The notes under the pieces: generated by a model | Told to the model about the DNA's origin: nothing | Databases searched by the model: none | The model's input: only the letters and a program-made list of their open reading frames with translations | NCBI GenBank assembly: GCA_036023115.1 | Contig: JAYKKT010000091.1 | Span: 30,885,501-30,949,500, forward strand | Source of the DNA: Brasenia schreberi | Taxonomy: Eukaryota > Streptophyta > Magnoliopsida > Nymphaeales > Cabombaceae | Direction of reading: 5' to 3' | Length of the DNA: 64,000 nt | Made by a program: the position numbers and the translations under genes | In this document: piece after piece, positions 43,736 through 54,744 of the stretch | Numbering within the stretch: position 1 is the stretch's first letter | Layout: every line of letters begins with the position of its first letter

Positions 43736-44464
43736 GATGAATAGAGTTGAAAATAGATCAAAAGTAATGAATATTTGACAAACGAATAGATTGAAGGTCA
43801 ATGAGAGTAGAAAAGTCACCAGAGCGGGGATAAAAGGTTGGATACGAGAATGTATACACAAAAGTGGAAGGAAAATGCCAACGATGGTGATGTAGAACCA
43901 GCAGTGGCGCTATTAACATAAAGTGGGTGAAGGAAGAGAAATGAAATATATGAGAGAAATTTCAGTATTTTTGAAAAAAAGGGTGCATGTTTAGTAAAAG
44001 AGAGGTATATGAATAACAATAGTTATCAGACTTATCACACAATACTACCAAAAAGCTAGTAGTATCCACGGGTCTGATTCGATGCAGGTCAAGGTAAATA
44101 CTAGTCCTCGTCCTTATTTTAAGATGTGACTGCGAATCGGGATCTGGGTCTTATAAGATGTATCAATGTGAAAACTTAACCGGATAAGATAAAACTGGAC
44201 CATATATGAATTACTCTTAGAAAACAATACTTTCAAATCTTAATTATAACTTGGGTTGGGTATGGGTCTGATCTAAATTTTGTATTAATCATATACGGCT
44301 CCATATTAGTTGGAATTACAAGCTTGACACATATAATTAAATGGACCCATTCAATTCTTATGAACCTCTACCGGATTTTGGTGCCTAAGGTCAACGTGCC
44401 AATATGAAAGATGTAAACCCAAACCTATACTATTGACATCCATGTCACTGAACTTTTGTTTCTT
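43736..44464. other. Intergenic stretch, nothing recognised
   Basis: At 44070-44310 GGTCTGATTCGATGC and GATCTGGGTCTTATAAG resemble the GATCC/GGGTC word repeats elsewhere. No gene seen. Confidence 0.3.
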
Positions 44465-44600
44465 TTTACAAGGCGAGGCCGAAGCCTTATGTGCATGCAC
44501 ATGCATGCACCACCCTGGTAATCGAACTCACGACCTGTGACTGGGGCACAGAGAACCCAGTAATGAGCTAACGTGCTGGGTTCGCTACTGAACTCACGTA
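44465..44600 (-). repeat. tRNA-derived SINE
   Basis: On the minus strand the A box TTAGCTCATTACTGGG is followed about 35 bp later by the B box GAGTTCGATTACC. Then come a CATGCATGTGCATGCAC tract, GGCTTCGGCCTCGCC and TTGTAAAAAG. It is the same family as 18480 and 19448. Confidence 0.6.
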
Positions 44601-44749
44601 GGGTGTCGTCCTGTAGTGTCTATGTGACATCTCTTTATCTAATTTTGTTTCCATGATTTGTTTTGGATGAAGTACATCACCAGTATCCATAAGCCAAAAA
44701 ACTCTGAATTTGGTTCGATCTGGGTCAGCCAATTATGGGGGTAAAGCTC

Positions 44750-44830
44750 TCTCAATGATGCTTTTCTCTGATTATAAGACTCGAACGCGAGACCTTGCTT
44801 AAGGGGAGCGAGTGCCGAACCAAGTATTGG
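44750..44830 (-). repeat. Second tRNA-derived SINE type
   Basis: On the minus strand it reads GGTTCGGCACTCGCTCCCC, TTAAGCAAGGTCTCGCG and TTCGAGTCTTATAATC, with the B box GCGTTCGAGTCTT. Sequence and arrangement differ from the 44465 family. No complete tRNA is evident. Confidence 0.5.
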
Positions 44831-45630
44831 TTCTTTGGATTTTTTTAAGCAATAAAAAATGATTTAGGATATATGGTTTAGCCGTGACTTTCAAAGTAAT
44901 AACCTCTTCATACATCAAATCAAATATGAAGCTTCAGGTAAACATTAAAATTAAATTAAAAAAGGAAAAAATGTCTTGTGGACTATTTCCACTTGTTCAA
45001 ACCACTAATCCAAATTGAAGATTCCAACGTGAGACATTAATGGCTTCGACTGGCCGTGAGGTCAACCAGGCGCCCCCCGGCGTCTATCACATAGGCTTCA
45101 AATGAATCCGATCCAGATCCAGACCCACAAGGGGAGTCTTTCACGAGCTCGTGACTTGGACTGGGACACCCCTATACTCAGTACCAAATTGTCATATTTG
45201 GACGAATTATTTGACGGGGCCCAGAAATATGGTTCCAGCCATGTTTAGGCCATTATAGTAAAAGAATTGAGCTGCTTATAGTTCGGTTTGTGATGAGCTT
45301 GTTCATGTACAGTTCGCAGTCTAAATGAACCTACATGAGCTGGAGAATGAAAGCATATTTGTTTGGCTTAGCTTATATATATATATAATTCATGATGGGT
45401 TCGATGAAACGAGCTAACAAGCTGAACACGAATAAAATTTGTGTTGATGAGCGTTTACCAATAAATATTCTAGACAAATTTGATCGGGTCAAGAAAGATA
45501 GGTGCTCGGATCCGGTCTATTCAGGTCCCTCGATACGATTTGGAAATCCATGCTCAGATCCCCACCGACTTAAAGAGACCAGAAGCCGTTGATTTGATCA
45601 TGGTGTCCGTTACCTCCGTTACTCCGTACT
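44831..45630. other. Upstream region of the RABA4 gene with word repeats
   Basis: At 45250-45440 GAGCTGCTTATAGTTCGG, TTCATGTACAGTTCG and GAACCTACATGAGCTGG belong to the GAGCTG/GTTCATG word family. At 45480-45590 GATCC-rich words occur. No gene is seen. Confidence 0.35.
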
Positions 45631-45636
45631 CACGTG
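45631..45636 (+). promoter_or_regulatory. G-box CACGTG upstream of RABA4
   Basis: A perfect CACGTG palindrome lies 282 bp before the ATG, in a GC-rich stretch that changes abruptly from the AT-rich flank. bZIP/bHLH factors bind this motif. Its function here is unproven. Confidence 0.4.
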
Positions 45637-45880
45637 CCGTCCGTCATCGTGTTCCAAAGGCCTCTCTCTCTCTCACAGATCTTCGGACGAGATCTCCTTC
45701 GGTGGAAAAGGAAAAGGGTAAAGGATCCGGCGGCAGGTGAGAGAGAAGAACATCTCAGCGTTCCAGATGAGAGCGACGTCCCGACGTTCATTTTCCTCGA
45801 CCTGAAGAACTCGGGGAGGAGCAGAGGGAAGGAAAGGGAAAGGATTCCGGATTTTTTTCTTCTCTTTTCTCTGTTTGTTC

Positions 45881-45917
45881 CACACACACACACACACACA
45901 TACACAGAGAGAGAGAG
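45881..45917. repeat. (CA)n(GA)n tract ending at the RABA4 start codon
   Basis: A CA run followed by ATACACA and a GA run abuts the ATG at 45918, so it is in the 5' UTR. It is a likely length polymorphism in the leader. Confidence 0.9.
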
Positions 45918-48900
45918 ATGTCAAATTTGTATGGGGAGTTCAACCAAAAGATTGACTACGTGTTCAAGGTGGTGCTGATCGGCGACTCTGCGGTGGGGAA
46001 GTCGCAGATACTGGCTCGTTTTGCGAGGAACGAGTTCAGCTTGGACTCTAAGGCCACCATCGGCGTCGAATTCCAGACTCGCACTTTGGTCATCCAGCAT
46101 AAGAGCGTCAAGGCTCAGATCTGGGACACTGCCGGCCAAGAACGGTTCTCTTCTTCTTTTTCTTCTTTTCAACTATTTACTATCATTGTTCTTTATTTCT
46201 TAGCCTAGTAACCGCAGATACACATATGAATAGGACACGGATACGACACGATATGAATAATTTTTTAATATGTCAATAATTTAAAAAAATCTACATATTA
46301 GATATCGGAATAACAATTATTTTGAAGTATGGATGCCTGGCTATTTCATTTTACTATGATTTTCGTTTTGTTTCTTAAAACTTAGAAATTTTTGTGGATA
46401 TTTGTAGATCTTCTTCTTCTTCTTCTTCTTCTTCAGTCTTCACTACAATCATATATTTATGCGGTGCTACTTGCTTGCTACTTGCTTGGTTGCTTACTAT
46501 GTCTTTGAATTAAGCTTCGTTTACTTTATGTTCATGATGGTAGTTAACTGCCTTTGTCTACGCTCTGATCGTAGCAAAGGACTGTATAGGGGTTTTTCGT
46601 TCCCAAACATATATGTTATTTGCAAAAAAGTGTATGTTTTGTAAATTAGCTTCAACTTATGTACAAAATTGAATGCATTTTTAAAACTTCTTTTATAATG
46701 CTGAAATTCCAGCTTATTAGTTTAGATTATAGATTATTCATTATACAATGAGAAGTAAATACTATTTTATCTTCAATCAAATAATTTTTTAATTAATTAA
46801 ATAACTTTTTTAATCATTCTATATCTATTTTAGTAATTTAATACTTAAAATCACTTTTCAACTAATATATCTAAACATAAAATTGATACTTATTATAAGT
46901 CAATTATAACAATAATCTATTATACAATAATTGATTATGTAAATAATGAAGCTTTCACGACTATTCTAAATGGACTTTCGACTATTCCTAACATTATGCA
47001 ACTAGATTATTCCTTACACTTTAGATTGTAAATATCATTTTGTCACTCAATCAAATAACTTTTAATTATTCTATACCTATTTTGATAATTTAATGCATAA
47101 AAACGATTTTTTTTATATCATCTAAATGAAATAAATTAGCTGAAAATCACTTTTCAGCTAATATGTTCAAACATAAATTAATTCTATTATAATTGATTAT
47201 AAAAAATAACCGATTATGATTATACAATAATCGATTATTGAAATAATTAAATTTTGATTATTAAAATAATTAAATTTTCACGGCTGTGCCCCAAACCCCC
47301 TAATCAGTTGATTCAATTCCAAGTTTTCTGTCAACCATGTTTTGGCAAGTTCATTCATAGTAACGAATGGTCAAACTAAGTTCAACGTCAAATATTTTGC
47401 ATATGCAAGGAAAATGAACTCATGTCTTATACTTGAGAGTTTAATCAGTTAATCTTGATCTGGTGTAAAACTTTTTGACACTGTCATCTAACGCTTGACA
47501 CTGTCATCTAACTGTGTGTTGGCACATCATTGAAATAGTTTGACTGATAACTGTGTATGCGCATTATAATTGATGGACTAAGGCATGAAAAGGAATGAGG
47601 GAGTGCTACAAAATCAATCTTAGCATACAACTTAGAAATCTACTTAGCAGATTTATGGAAATTTACGAGGGAAAAAACAAAATTCTGTGGAATAATATCC
47701 ACAAGTAGAAATGTATGTTGTCCCGTTTTACAGTTTGCAAAGCCCATGCATAAGCAATTAGGCATCTTAGAACTTCCTGCAAGTGAACAATTTTCTAGAA
47801 CTTTCCTAATCCATGTAGTATCCTTAATAGGAATTTGATACTATCATAGTTACCTTAAATTATCTACAATAATCTAATAGAATCCTTAGAAATGATTCAT
47901 ATGCAATTTCCAATAAAATCATCGACTTTCAAATCAAGACGTCATTATAGTTGACCCCCTTTTTCCTGCGTCATTAATACCAGAACTAGTTCCGTAATAC
48001 TTATGTGTTGCAGTGTGACTCCTGTGTCATTAATACCAGAACTAGTTCCATGTCCTTATGTGTACAGTGTGACTTTAAAACAGGTGACATATATTGACAA
48101 ATTTCAAATTTCTTATTTTGAGAGCTGAAATAATGAGATATTATGCTATATTGCACAAGTACAAATGAGATACAATTGTCATATTTGTGTCACTGCAACT
48201 TTATATTTTGCATTTACATGATGGACAGCCACGCGGTTTAGATTTTTTGTCGTCATTCTTCTTTTTAAAGAAAGTATTCTTGCTTAAAAGTTTCTTATCT
48301 GTTAAACAATGTCAAAGTTGTATATGTTAGAACGTACGCAGAACTTAAAGCTATTGACGAATCTAATTCCTCTAGATTTAAATTTGTGCTTCTGCACTGT
48401 CAGCAAATAGGTCTGTGATTGTAATATCGGAATCTATTCTCTGTTAGAACCCGTGTTTGTAATTTTTTGGCATTTTTTGTGAAGTAATTGCAATTGACGA
48501 TTATGGATGTATGATTGCATATGTTAATTTGTCTACTAGTATTATCTGATGTTAAGCTTTACAAGAGTAAGAGGAATGAAATTCATTAAGCAGTTAGGAA
48601 GACATTTAATCTTATTCTTTTCTCCATTATTAACTAGATATAATCATTGTCTAATTTCCCTTTGGATTGAGCTTTTAAAATAATTGTTTTCCAATATGGT
48701 AGTATAACAGAATCACTCAGTGCAAAACTCATGCACCTTGAGGCTTGACATTCAACACAAACAGAAGTATCCATAGAAGTGGCAGCATTGGCAATTTATG
48801 CAAAAGGTTCGCACTTTAAAGGGGCTGTGGGTATTGCAACAAATTTAAAATAAAAATTATCACTCTCTATCAGTCAATCCTTTGGAGACTGATTTATTAA

Positions 48901-49729
48901 TAAGTATTTTCAAAACTCGGCAATTTTGGTTGAGTATCTTTCTTCGTGATGCATCATTAGTTTAGTGTTAAGTCATTTGGCAATAAATGTTAGCTACAGG
49001 TATGTCATATGATTTGAAATGTCTTCTTTTCTCCTGGTTAAATTGTATCTGCTAACATAGTATGGACATGTTCCCCTTCTCCATATAGTTATTTTAATCT
49101 GCTGGGTTTAGTAATCTTTTTCCTAGATGTATTTTAGATTGATTCTATGCTTCTTCAATCTTCAAATTATTAGTTAAGACGATTTCTGATCATATGATCA
49201 TGGTACCGACGGTTAACTTAGAAGTACATCAAATACTGATTGCAGTTTGCCCTGATATATCGATGGTTTATTCTACAGATATAGAGCTGTTACAAGTGCA
49301 TATTACAGAGGTGCTGTTGGAGCTATGCTAGTGTATGACATGACCAAGCTCCAGTCTTTTGATCATGTTGCAAGGTGGCTCGATGAACTCCGAGGTCATG
49401 CGGATAAGAACATCGTCATCATGCTGATTGGAAACAAGTGTGATCTCGCAAGCCTGCAGGCTGTCCCTACGGAGGATGCCAAGGAGTTTGCTGAGAGGGA
49501 GAATCTCTTCTTCATGGAGACTTCTGCTTCGGAGGCCATCAATGTTGAAACAGCATTTCTAGCAGTTTTGTCAGAGATCTACCGGATCATCAGCAAGAAA
49601 ACACTCGTAGCCAATGAGGATATCGACCGGGTTGGCAATGCTTCTTTGCTCAAGAGGACAAAGATTGTGATCCCTGGTCAGCCACCGGCTGCCGAGGTGA
49701 AAACACAGACATGCTGTATGTCCATTTAG
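45918..49729 (+). CDS. RABA4: RabA4-type small GTPase, two exons
   Basis: RabA (Rab11-type) GTPases direct traffic from trans-Golgi/recycling compartments; RABA4 members act in tip growth and cell-wall delivery. Exon 1 is 45918-46144 and exon 2 is 49279-49729, joined in phase 2 (AACG|GTTCTC and CTACAG|ATATAGAG), giving 225 aa. G1 GDSAVGKS is at 22-29, switch I/G2 around ATIGVEF at 46-52, G3 WDTAGQER at 69-76, completed across the intron, G4 NKCD at 128-131 and G5 ETSA at 156-159. The C terminus CCMSI supplies two prenylatable cysteines at 221-222. The N-terminal [20 protein letters not shown] is the RabA signature; assignment to RABA4 rests on the overall match to remembered family members. 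The intron of 3134 bp is long and AT-rich and holds repeats. No lesions seen. Confidence 0.95.
46730..47285. repeat. Two diverged AT-rich repeat units in the RABA4 intron
   Basis: Two units of about 260 bp share AGATTATTC, TCAATCAAATAA, ATCATTCTATATC or ATTATTCTATACC, CACTTTTCA(A/G)CTAATAT and a terminal ACAATAATCGATTAT-like palindrome. They look like two copies of a MITE-like element inserted side by side, or a tandem duplication. Confidence 0.5.
47480..48075. repeat. Short tandem duplications in the RABA4 intron
   Basis: TTGACACTGTCATCTAACG occurs twice in tandem at 47475-47517. At 47968-48072 a unit of about 55 bp (GTCATTAATACCAGAACTAG ... CAGTGTGACT) occurs twice with small differences. 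Confidence 0.75.
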
Positions 49730-49831
49730 TAATCGTTGAAGATGAGTTCCTGTTGATGCATACGATATCACAATGCAGTACTTCTTGTTTGTAATTTTTC
49801 TTCCATTACAACCTGATTGACAAGAACATGA

Positions 49832-49837
49832 AATAAA
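49832..49837 (+). terminator. Candidate poly(A) signal of RABA4
   Basis: AATAAA lies 103 bp after the TAG stop of the GTPase gene, inside an AT-rich 3' flank. Motif and position only. Confidence 0.4.
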
Positions 49838-51274
49838 TACCTACAAAGTGATGGTTATAAATTCCTTATTAACCGTTGATTACTAGAATTGAGAACCTGG
49901 AATTGTCTTTGAATTTAGCGGATTCGCCAATTACTGCAACAAAGAGACTATTTTCCCACAACAAGAATAGTTCACCTAGTTAGGGGTCGACTCACAAGTT
50001 GAAGCTCATGAGGTCAATAATGGGGCGTGTATTTCCCTCAACAACATACAATTTCTTGGGGTACGCCTTTCAGAAGACCCACGATGATCTAAGCCTTATC
50101 CAAAAACCCATGGGGAATGGAGATCTGCAGTTTCTTGCAAGCCCTGCACTTTATCAAGTTTTGCACTTGGTTAAGGTACTCACTTGAATGTTTGTGTCAT
50201 CTTGGGTTGTCTTTTCCAACGGCAACACCTTATATATCTTTTTAATGTTGTGAACTTTCAAGATGTTCCACACTGTCTGATAGTTCCATATTGCTATCTT
50301 AATTTTTCTTTGGTGCCAATTCAAGGTTGGCACTCAATGCCTCTCTGTATGAGTTCCTCTCTTCTCCAACATGCCTCTTTTCTTTGAATCTCGTTCCTTG
50401 TATCATTCCATTTCTCTTTCCTTCTAATTTATGTTGTATTTCTCTGTTCGCTGCTCTAGCTAATTGCTTCATCTTTTAGATCATTTTCTTTTCTGTTTAC
50501 TTTATTGCCTTAGATTATCTCTCTTCCACTATCTAATCCTCCTCTTATAACTTCATTATGACTTGGCTTTGTTTAACAAACCCTAAAGTATTAATTTTTT
50601 CCTACTATAAAAGCAATGTTCGCAACTTCTTTTTCTTTTGTTGTTACATTCATGGTTGTCCACCTCAAAGATCTGCCGTGCACCATCTTCCTCATTAACA
50701 ACCACTATAGTCATCTCAGGCCTTTTGGATTTATCCTCATCTTGATTACTCATGTCTTTCTTCTTTATCCCACTTCCCTCTTGACTATATTTCCTTGAGT
50801 CTTTAATCAATAGGCCTGATAATTATTTTAATCAGTTAATCACCACCGGGTTACCTCTTCTGAATTCTCATCTGGTTTTGATCCTTTCCTGTTAGGATCG
50901 TTCATCTTTACCAACTTTTAGTCTACTATCCACTTGATCTGCTTCTGTTAAAGCATCTCAGTTTTTCCCCTTCTATGGACTCCTTGAGCCCTCTCCATGC
51001 AATCTTGATTCGTGTCCAAGACGCCTGCAACTCACAATATTATTTTCTTTGACTCTTTATCTAATCCCGTAGTGTTTAGCATCTCCTTCAAGATTGTTGT
51101 AGCATTTAGCATTGTTTTCTCCTTTTATAATTCTTGACTCAACTTTTTGGAAGTTGAATAGTCAAGAATTCTTTAATCAATATTTTCTTTGACACAAAAT
51201 ATCCTTCTTCGGATTGTGTTCATGTAGGTGTTGTCGTGTCTTAACTTATATTGCCATCATTTGAAAGTATCAAT
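49838..51274. other. Intergenic stretch, pyrimidine-rich
   Basis: At 49975-50010 AGTTAGGGGTCGACTCACAAG resembles the SINE B-box region at 19480. A minus frame at 50810-50583 (KDMSNQDEDKSKRPEMTIVV) is charged and gag-like, but no known domain is visible. No gene is supported. Confidence 0.3.
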
Positions 51275-51556
51275 TGTTAGACACCCATTTTTCGTCCGGA
51301 GCGATGTTTGTGTGGCTCCTACAAATCCCGTAATGAAGCCAAAAGATAGCTCCTACTCCGCTCTCGCAAACCCCATAAGTCCCTGTCCTTACATAGAACA
51401 CCGGAGCGGAAGGTTGGAGTCAGGTTCGTGAGACGGGAACTTGCTGTCCTCCTCCCAGTCCTGATCTCTGCTAGAGATTGTCTCGCTTTCCTTGTTCTCA
51501 AGTATAAACCTGGTTTTCATTCCTTGAATCCGTTTCATTTGGAGTTGGTGTCTACA
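51275..51556. mobile_element. Candidate solo LTR
   Basis: TGTTAGACACC at the left and GGTGTCTACA at the right form terminal inverted repeats of TG...CA type, 282 bp apart. The interior is GC-richer than its flanks (TTTTTCGTCCGGAGCGATG and so on). The flanking 5-mers TCAAT and GTGAT do not match, so no target duplication is evident. Frames inside it are incidental. Confidence 0.4.
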
Positions 51557-51599
51557 GTGATCCATACTCTATGAACATCTGTATTTGTGAGTTCCAGAA

Positions 51600-51900
51600 C
51601 TATTGAAACCAAAACTGGAATCAGGCCTGAAACCGATACTTACCTGGTTTGGTTTCACCTTTTCCACAATCGGAACCGAATCAAACCAAAACCGGCAGTT
51701 TCAAACTGCTGTTTCTAGTATTTTTTTAAAATTTATTTATTTTTTAAAATTTAAATATATTCCTTATAAAATTAATGGTTCCAAACTCAAACCCGAACCA
51801 GAACTGGCCCTAGATTCTTTTACGGTTCCATAATCCGAGCAAACTGAAACCACCGGCCCTGAATTCGGTTATTGTTCCAGAATCCAGGTGAACCCAAACC
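51600..51900 (-). repeat. GGTTCC/ACCGG-word repeat, inverted copy
   Basis: Read on the minus strand it has ACTGCCGGTTTTGG, GATTCGGTTCCG and AAAAGGTGAAACC, the family order seen at 30330 and 33070. An AT-rich core (51720-51775) separates two word-dense halves. Confidence 0.5.
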
Positions 51901-52289
51901 GAACATGTCTACCAGGATTCATCAGATTCAAAGTCGGATCGGACACTGGATATATCTGATAATTCTACACGATTCCTTGTGTGTCCAACATGTAAAATGA
52001 ATCTGTCAATTTTCTCCTTGGGATGTCGATACGAAGATGATGGTTTTTTCGTCATTTTCTCACGTTTGAATTTTTAACTTTGGCGGAACGATGAAACTCC
52101 GGTTACAATTGTACAATTTACTAACGAGCGAGCGAGAGAGAGAGAGAGCGCCGTAAAAGCAGGTCTCCATTTCGGAGGCCAGGAGAACGTCAGAACGCGT
52201 CCATGATCCCGACGTTCCTCTTCGTTCTTTCCCGATTCCGGGTTTTCAGGCGAGAGAGACGTTAGTTGAAGGTGGAGAAGAGAGGGATA

Positions 52290-52491
52290 ATGCCGGAGTG
52301 GGGAAGAGGGCAGCCGGCGAGAAGGCAGCCATCGTCAACGTCGTTGCTGATGTCGTCGGCTGCCAGATTTGGGAACCCGGAGGACGACAAGGAAAACGTG
52401 CCTCCCTGGTGGAGCAGGCCGAAGAGGAGCCCCTTACCTTCTTGGTATCCTCGCACTTCGCTCCGCGACATCACCGCCATATCCCGTGTAG

Positions 52492-52573
<82 letters not shown>

Positions 52574-54431
52574 GGCGTCGGATATTTGTATTCCTGGTGA
52601 TGGAGATGAACGGCTCTGCGAAATGGGTTGGGGTTTCTATCCAGTTTGACTGACTTGTCGTCATGCAAGTGGGTATACTTGTTTGGAGTCTGTTTTGAAA
52701 AGATTTCTTGTGGTAGGACGTGAGAATTATATCAATCTTTTCTTTTCTTGCTTCGTTTTTGGGGGTCCTCAATCCTACAAATAAATACCGTCTGTGTAAT
52801 TCTGGGTGGATTTTTTACCTCCCAGATCGGTAATGGAGAAAACTAATTGCAGAACATTTTCTTTGATCTTTCCATGCTTATCTTGAGTTCAAAGATTGTT
52901 CGCGTTTCCTGTCAATTACAACCATGTGGTTTGCTCTGTATGTGTGTGTGTGTGTGTGGGGGGGGGGGATGTGCGCGCGCGCGTGTTTGAAAACCTATAA
53001 TTCAGGAGAGCATTTGTCGCTTTTTCTTGGTTTGTGCATAACGCGATTGGTAGATGCGACTGTTAGCATCCTTGCCGGGTTTTCCTTTCTATGGAGATGT
53101 CTGTCTGATAAATGTTTTCTTGAGGTTACCTTTGTAATTTATCCACTTTATATACCTGTCTCAAATCAAATGAGAGGGCGTGCGTGCCAGACAAGTGAGA
53201 TTTAAATCCATAAAACAAGGGATGGTTCTGTCCCTTCTTGACTACTCATCTTCCTCAAGCTTGTGATCGGAAGGCTATTCGTGGTTGGATCGAGTTCATC
53301 CTTCGAAAGTGGTAGATTGAACACTGGAACGGAGGAGAGGCATATTCGAAAAATATTTTCAGACAGTATCAACGTTCAGTAGTTTTTGTTTGAGCACTTG
53401 TGGTAGATAATGTGATTGAAGCGTGAAACGATCATTTGAGTTGAAACTTTGTAGGCATGTTAGAAACTCGTGATCTACCTTCCTACCAAATTTTGTATTG
53501 TTATGTACATTGTGGTGACTGAAGTTGGCTCTTGAAATGAATAAACCGAGATTGGTAAGTTCCATACCTCTTGGTGTTGTAGTTGTCATTATAGTTGAAT
53601 ATTTGTCATTATAGTTATATGTGGTTATGATTTCTAGTTGAATACATTTTTATTATAGTGAAGATTGGTGGTGCTTGTTTGATATGTGTTTTTTCTACTC
53701 ACATTGAGGAGTTTTCACGCAAATCGTGTTATTGAGCTTATTACTCTTATTAAGTTGGTTGCTTTGTATTTGTGCTATTTCATCCTGGAGTTGATTGCAA
53801 TAGGATCTTGGAGATTTATCTAAACAATCGTCTCACAATTCGTACTTTCTACCTGGAAAACGAATCACGGAATGCATTGCCAAATTATCAGGCACTTGAG
53901 AAGATGAGGGCTCGCAAGAGAGAATTAGAGAGGTTGAGAATGGAGCAAACTGAAGAAATCTCGTCACCGGGGGATGCCCTTGGAACTGAGCTTGGAGATG
54001 CTTCTGACAGTGGCGACGTTCCATTAATACCTGAAACACGCCACTCCGGTCTCCACATCAGCACTTCGCCAGAAACTGGCTCCTTAACCGTAACAGATTG
54101 CCTGGAAACATCTGATGCAGGATCAATGAAGGAGAATTCGACAAGTCTGGTCGTGGCTGATAGTGTGGCTCCAAGAGGCCCTGAGACACCGGATATCATG
54201 GCAGACAGAATTTCTACTGATTCCGGCACGCCTGAGGCAGCTTGCTTGGCTGAAAAATCAGCGGGTTTGGTCGCGACTTGCGACCGGACTCTGGTGGATG
54301 AGGCGGTTGCGGAGGAATGGTGGTTGAAACTGGGAGCTAATACTGGCAATGGTGGTGGTATTGGTGGGGGGTTTAGGGCGAAGAAGACGAACGTGTTGCA
54401 GCACAGAAGCAAGGTCTCCCTAATGAGATGA
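52290..54431 (+). CDS. POLYCHOME/OSD1 (UVI4/GIG1)-like APC/C inhibitor, two exons
   Basis: This plant-specific family restrains the anaphase-promoting complex, controlling endoreduplication and meiotic progression. Exon 1 is 52290-52487 and exon 2 is 53892-54431, joined in phase 0 (CCCGT|GTAGGA and TTATCAG|GCACTTG), giving 245 aa. The family signature SPLPSWYPRTSLRDITAI is at 47-64, followed by a basic coiled-coil-like ALEKMRARKRELERLR (67-82). Two KEN boxes lie at 34-36 (DDKENVPP) and 146-148 (SMKENST), and RTSL at 55-58 is D-box-like. The protein ends SLMR, the Met-Arg tail by which the family is thought to dock on the APC/C. The Ser/Thr/acidic middle (86-200) is not one I recognise from Arabidopsis members, and the N-terminal part before the signature is short. 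ATG 52290 was chosen; the upstream frame has only a TTG. An alternative is a related but uncharacterised LRDIT-motif subfamily. Confidence 0.82.
52495..52571. repeat. (CT)n microsatellite at the start of the POLYCHOME-like intron
   Basis: About 75 bp of CT begins 8 bp after the 5' splice donor at 52488. Frames reading SLSLS or ERERE through it are artefacts. It may affect splice-site use. Confidence 0.95.
52940..52985. repeat. (GT)n-G9-(GC)n tract in the POLYCHOME-like intron
   Basis: (TG)n leads into a run of nine or so G and then ATGTGCGCGCGCGCG. Alternating purine-pyrimidine GT and GC runs flanking a G tract are Z-DNA-prone. It lies within the 1404-bp intron. Confidence 0.9.
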
Positions 54432-54744
54432 AGCGAGTTGAGGAGGAGCTGGCGTCGAATTCATTTGCTGATTGAATCGAATGCGGGTATGGCCATCTCT
54501 TCTATTTCATTCTTTAGTTTCGGATCTTAGAAGGCACCGTGCTTTAGAACCTTTTCTGAATGTGATGAACTTGTTCGAACTTCGAAGTTCACACTTATGT
54601 CCGCATGGAATTGATTCACCCTTCTCTTTTATAACTCTTGTAAGTACGGAGAAGTTGTCCCGAATTCATACTTGTGTCTGTGTGGAATCAATTAATCTTT
54701 TTTGTTACAATGCTGCTTATAAGATGAGATGAGCATTTAGTCCT

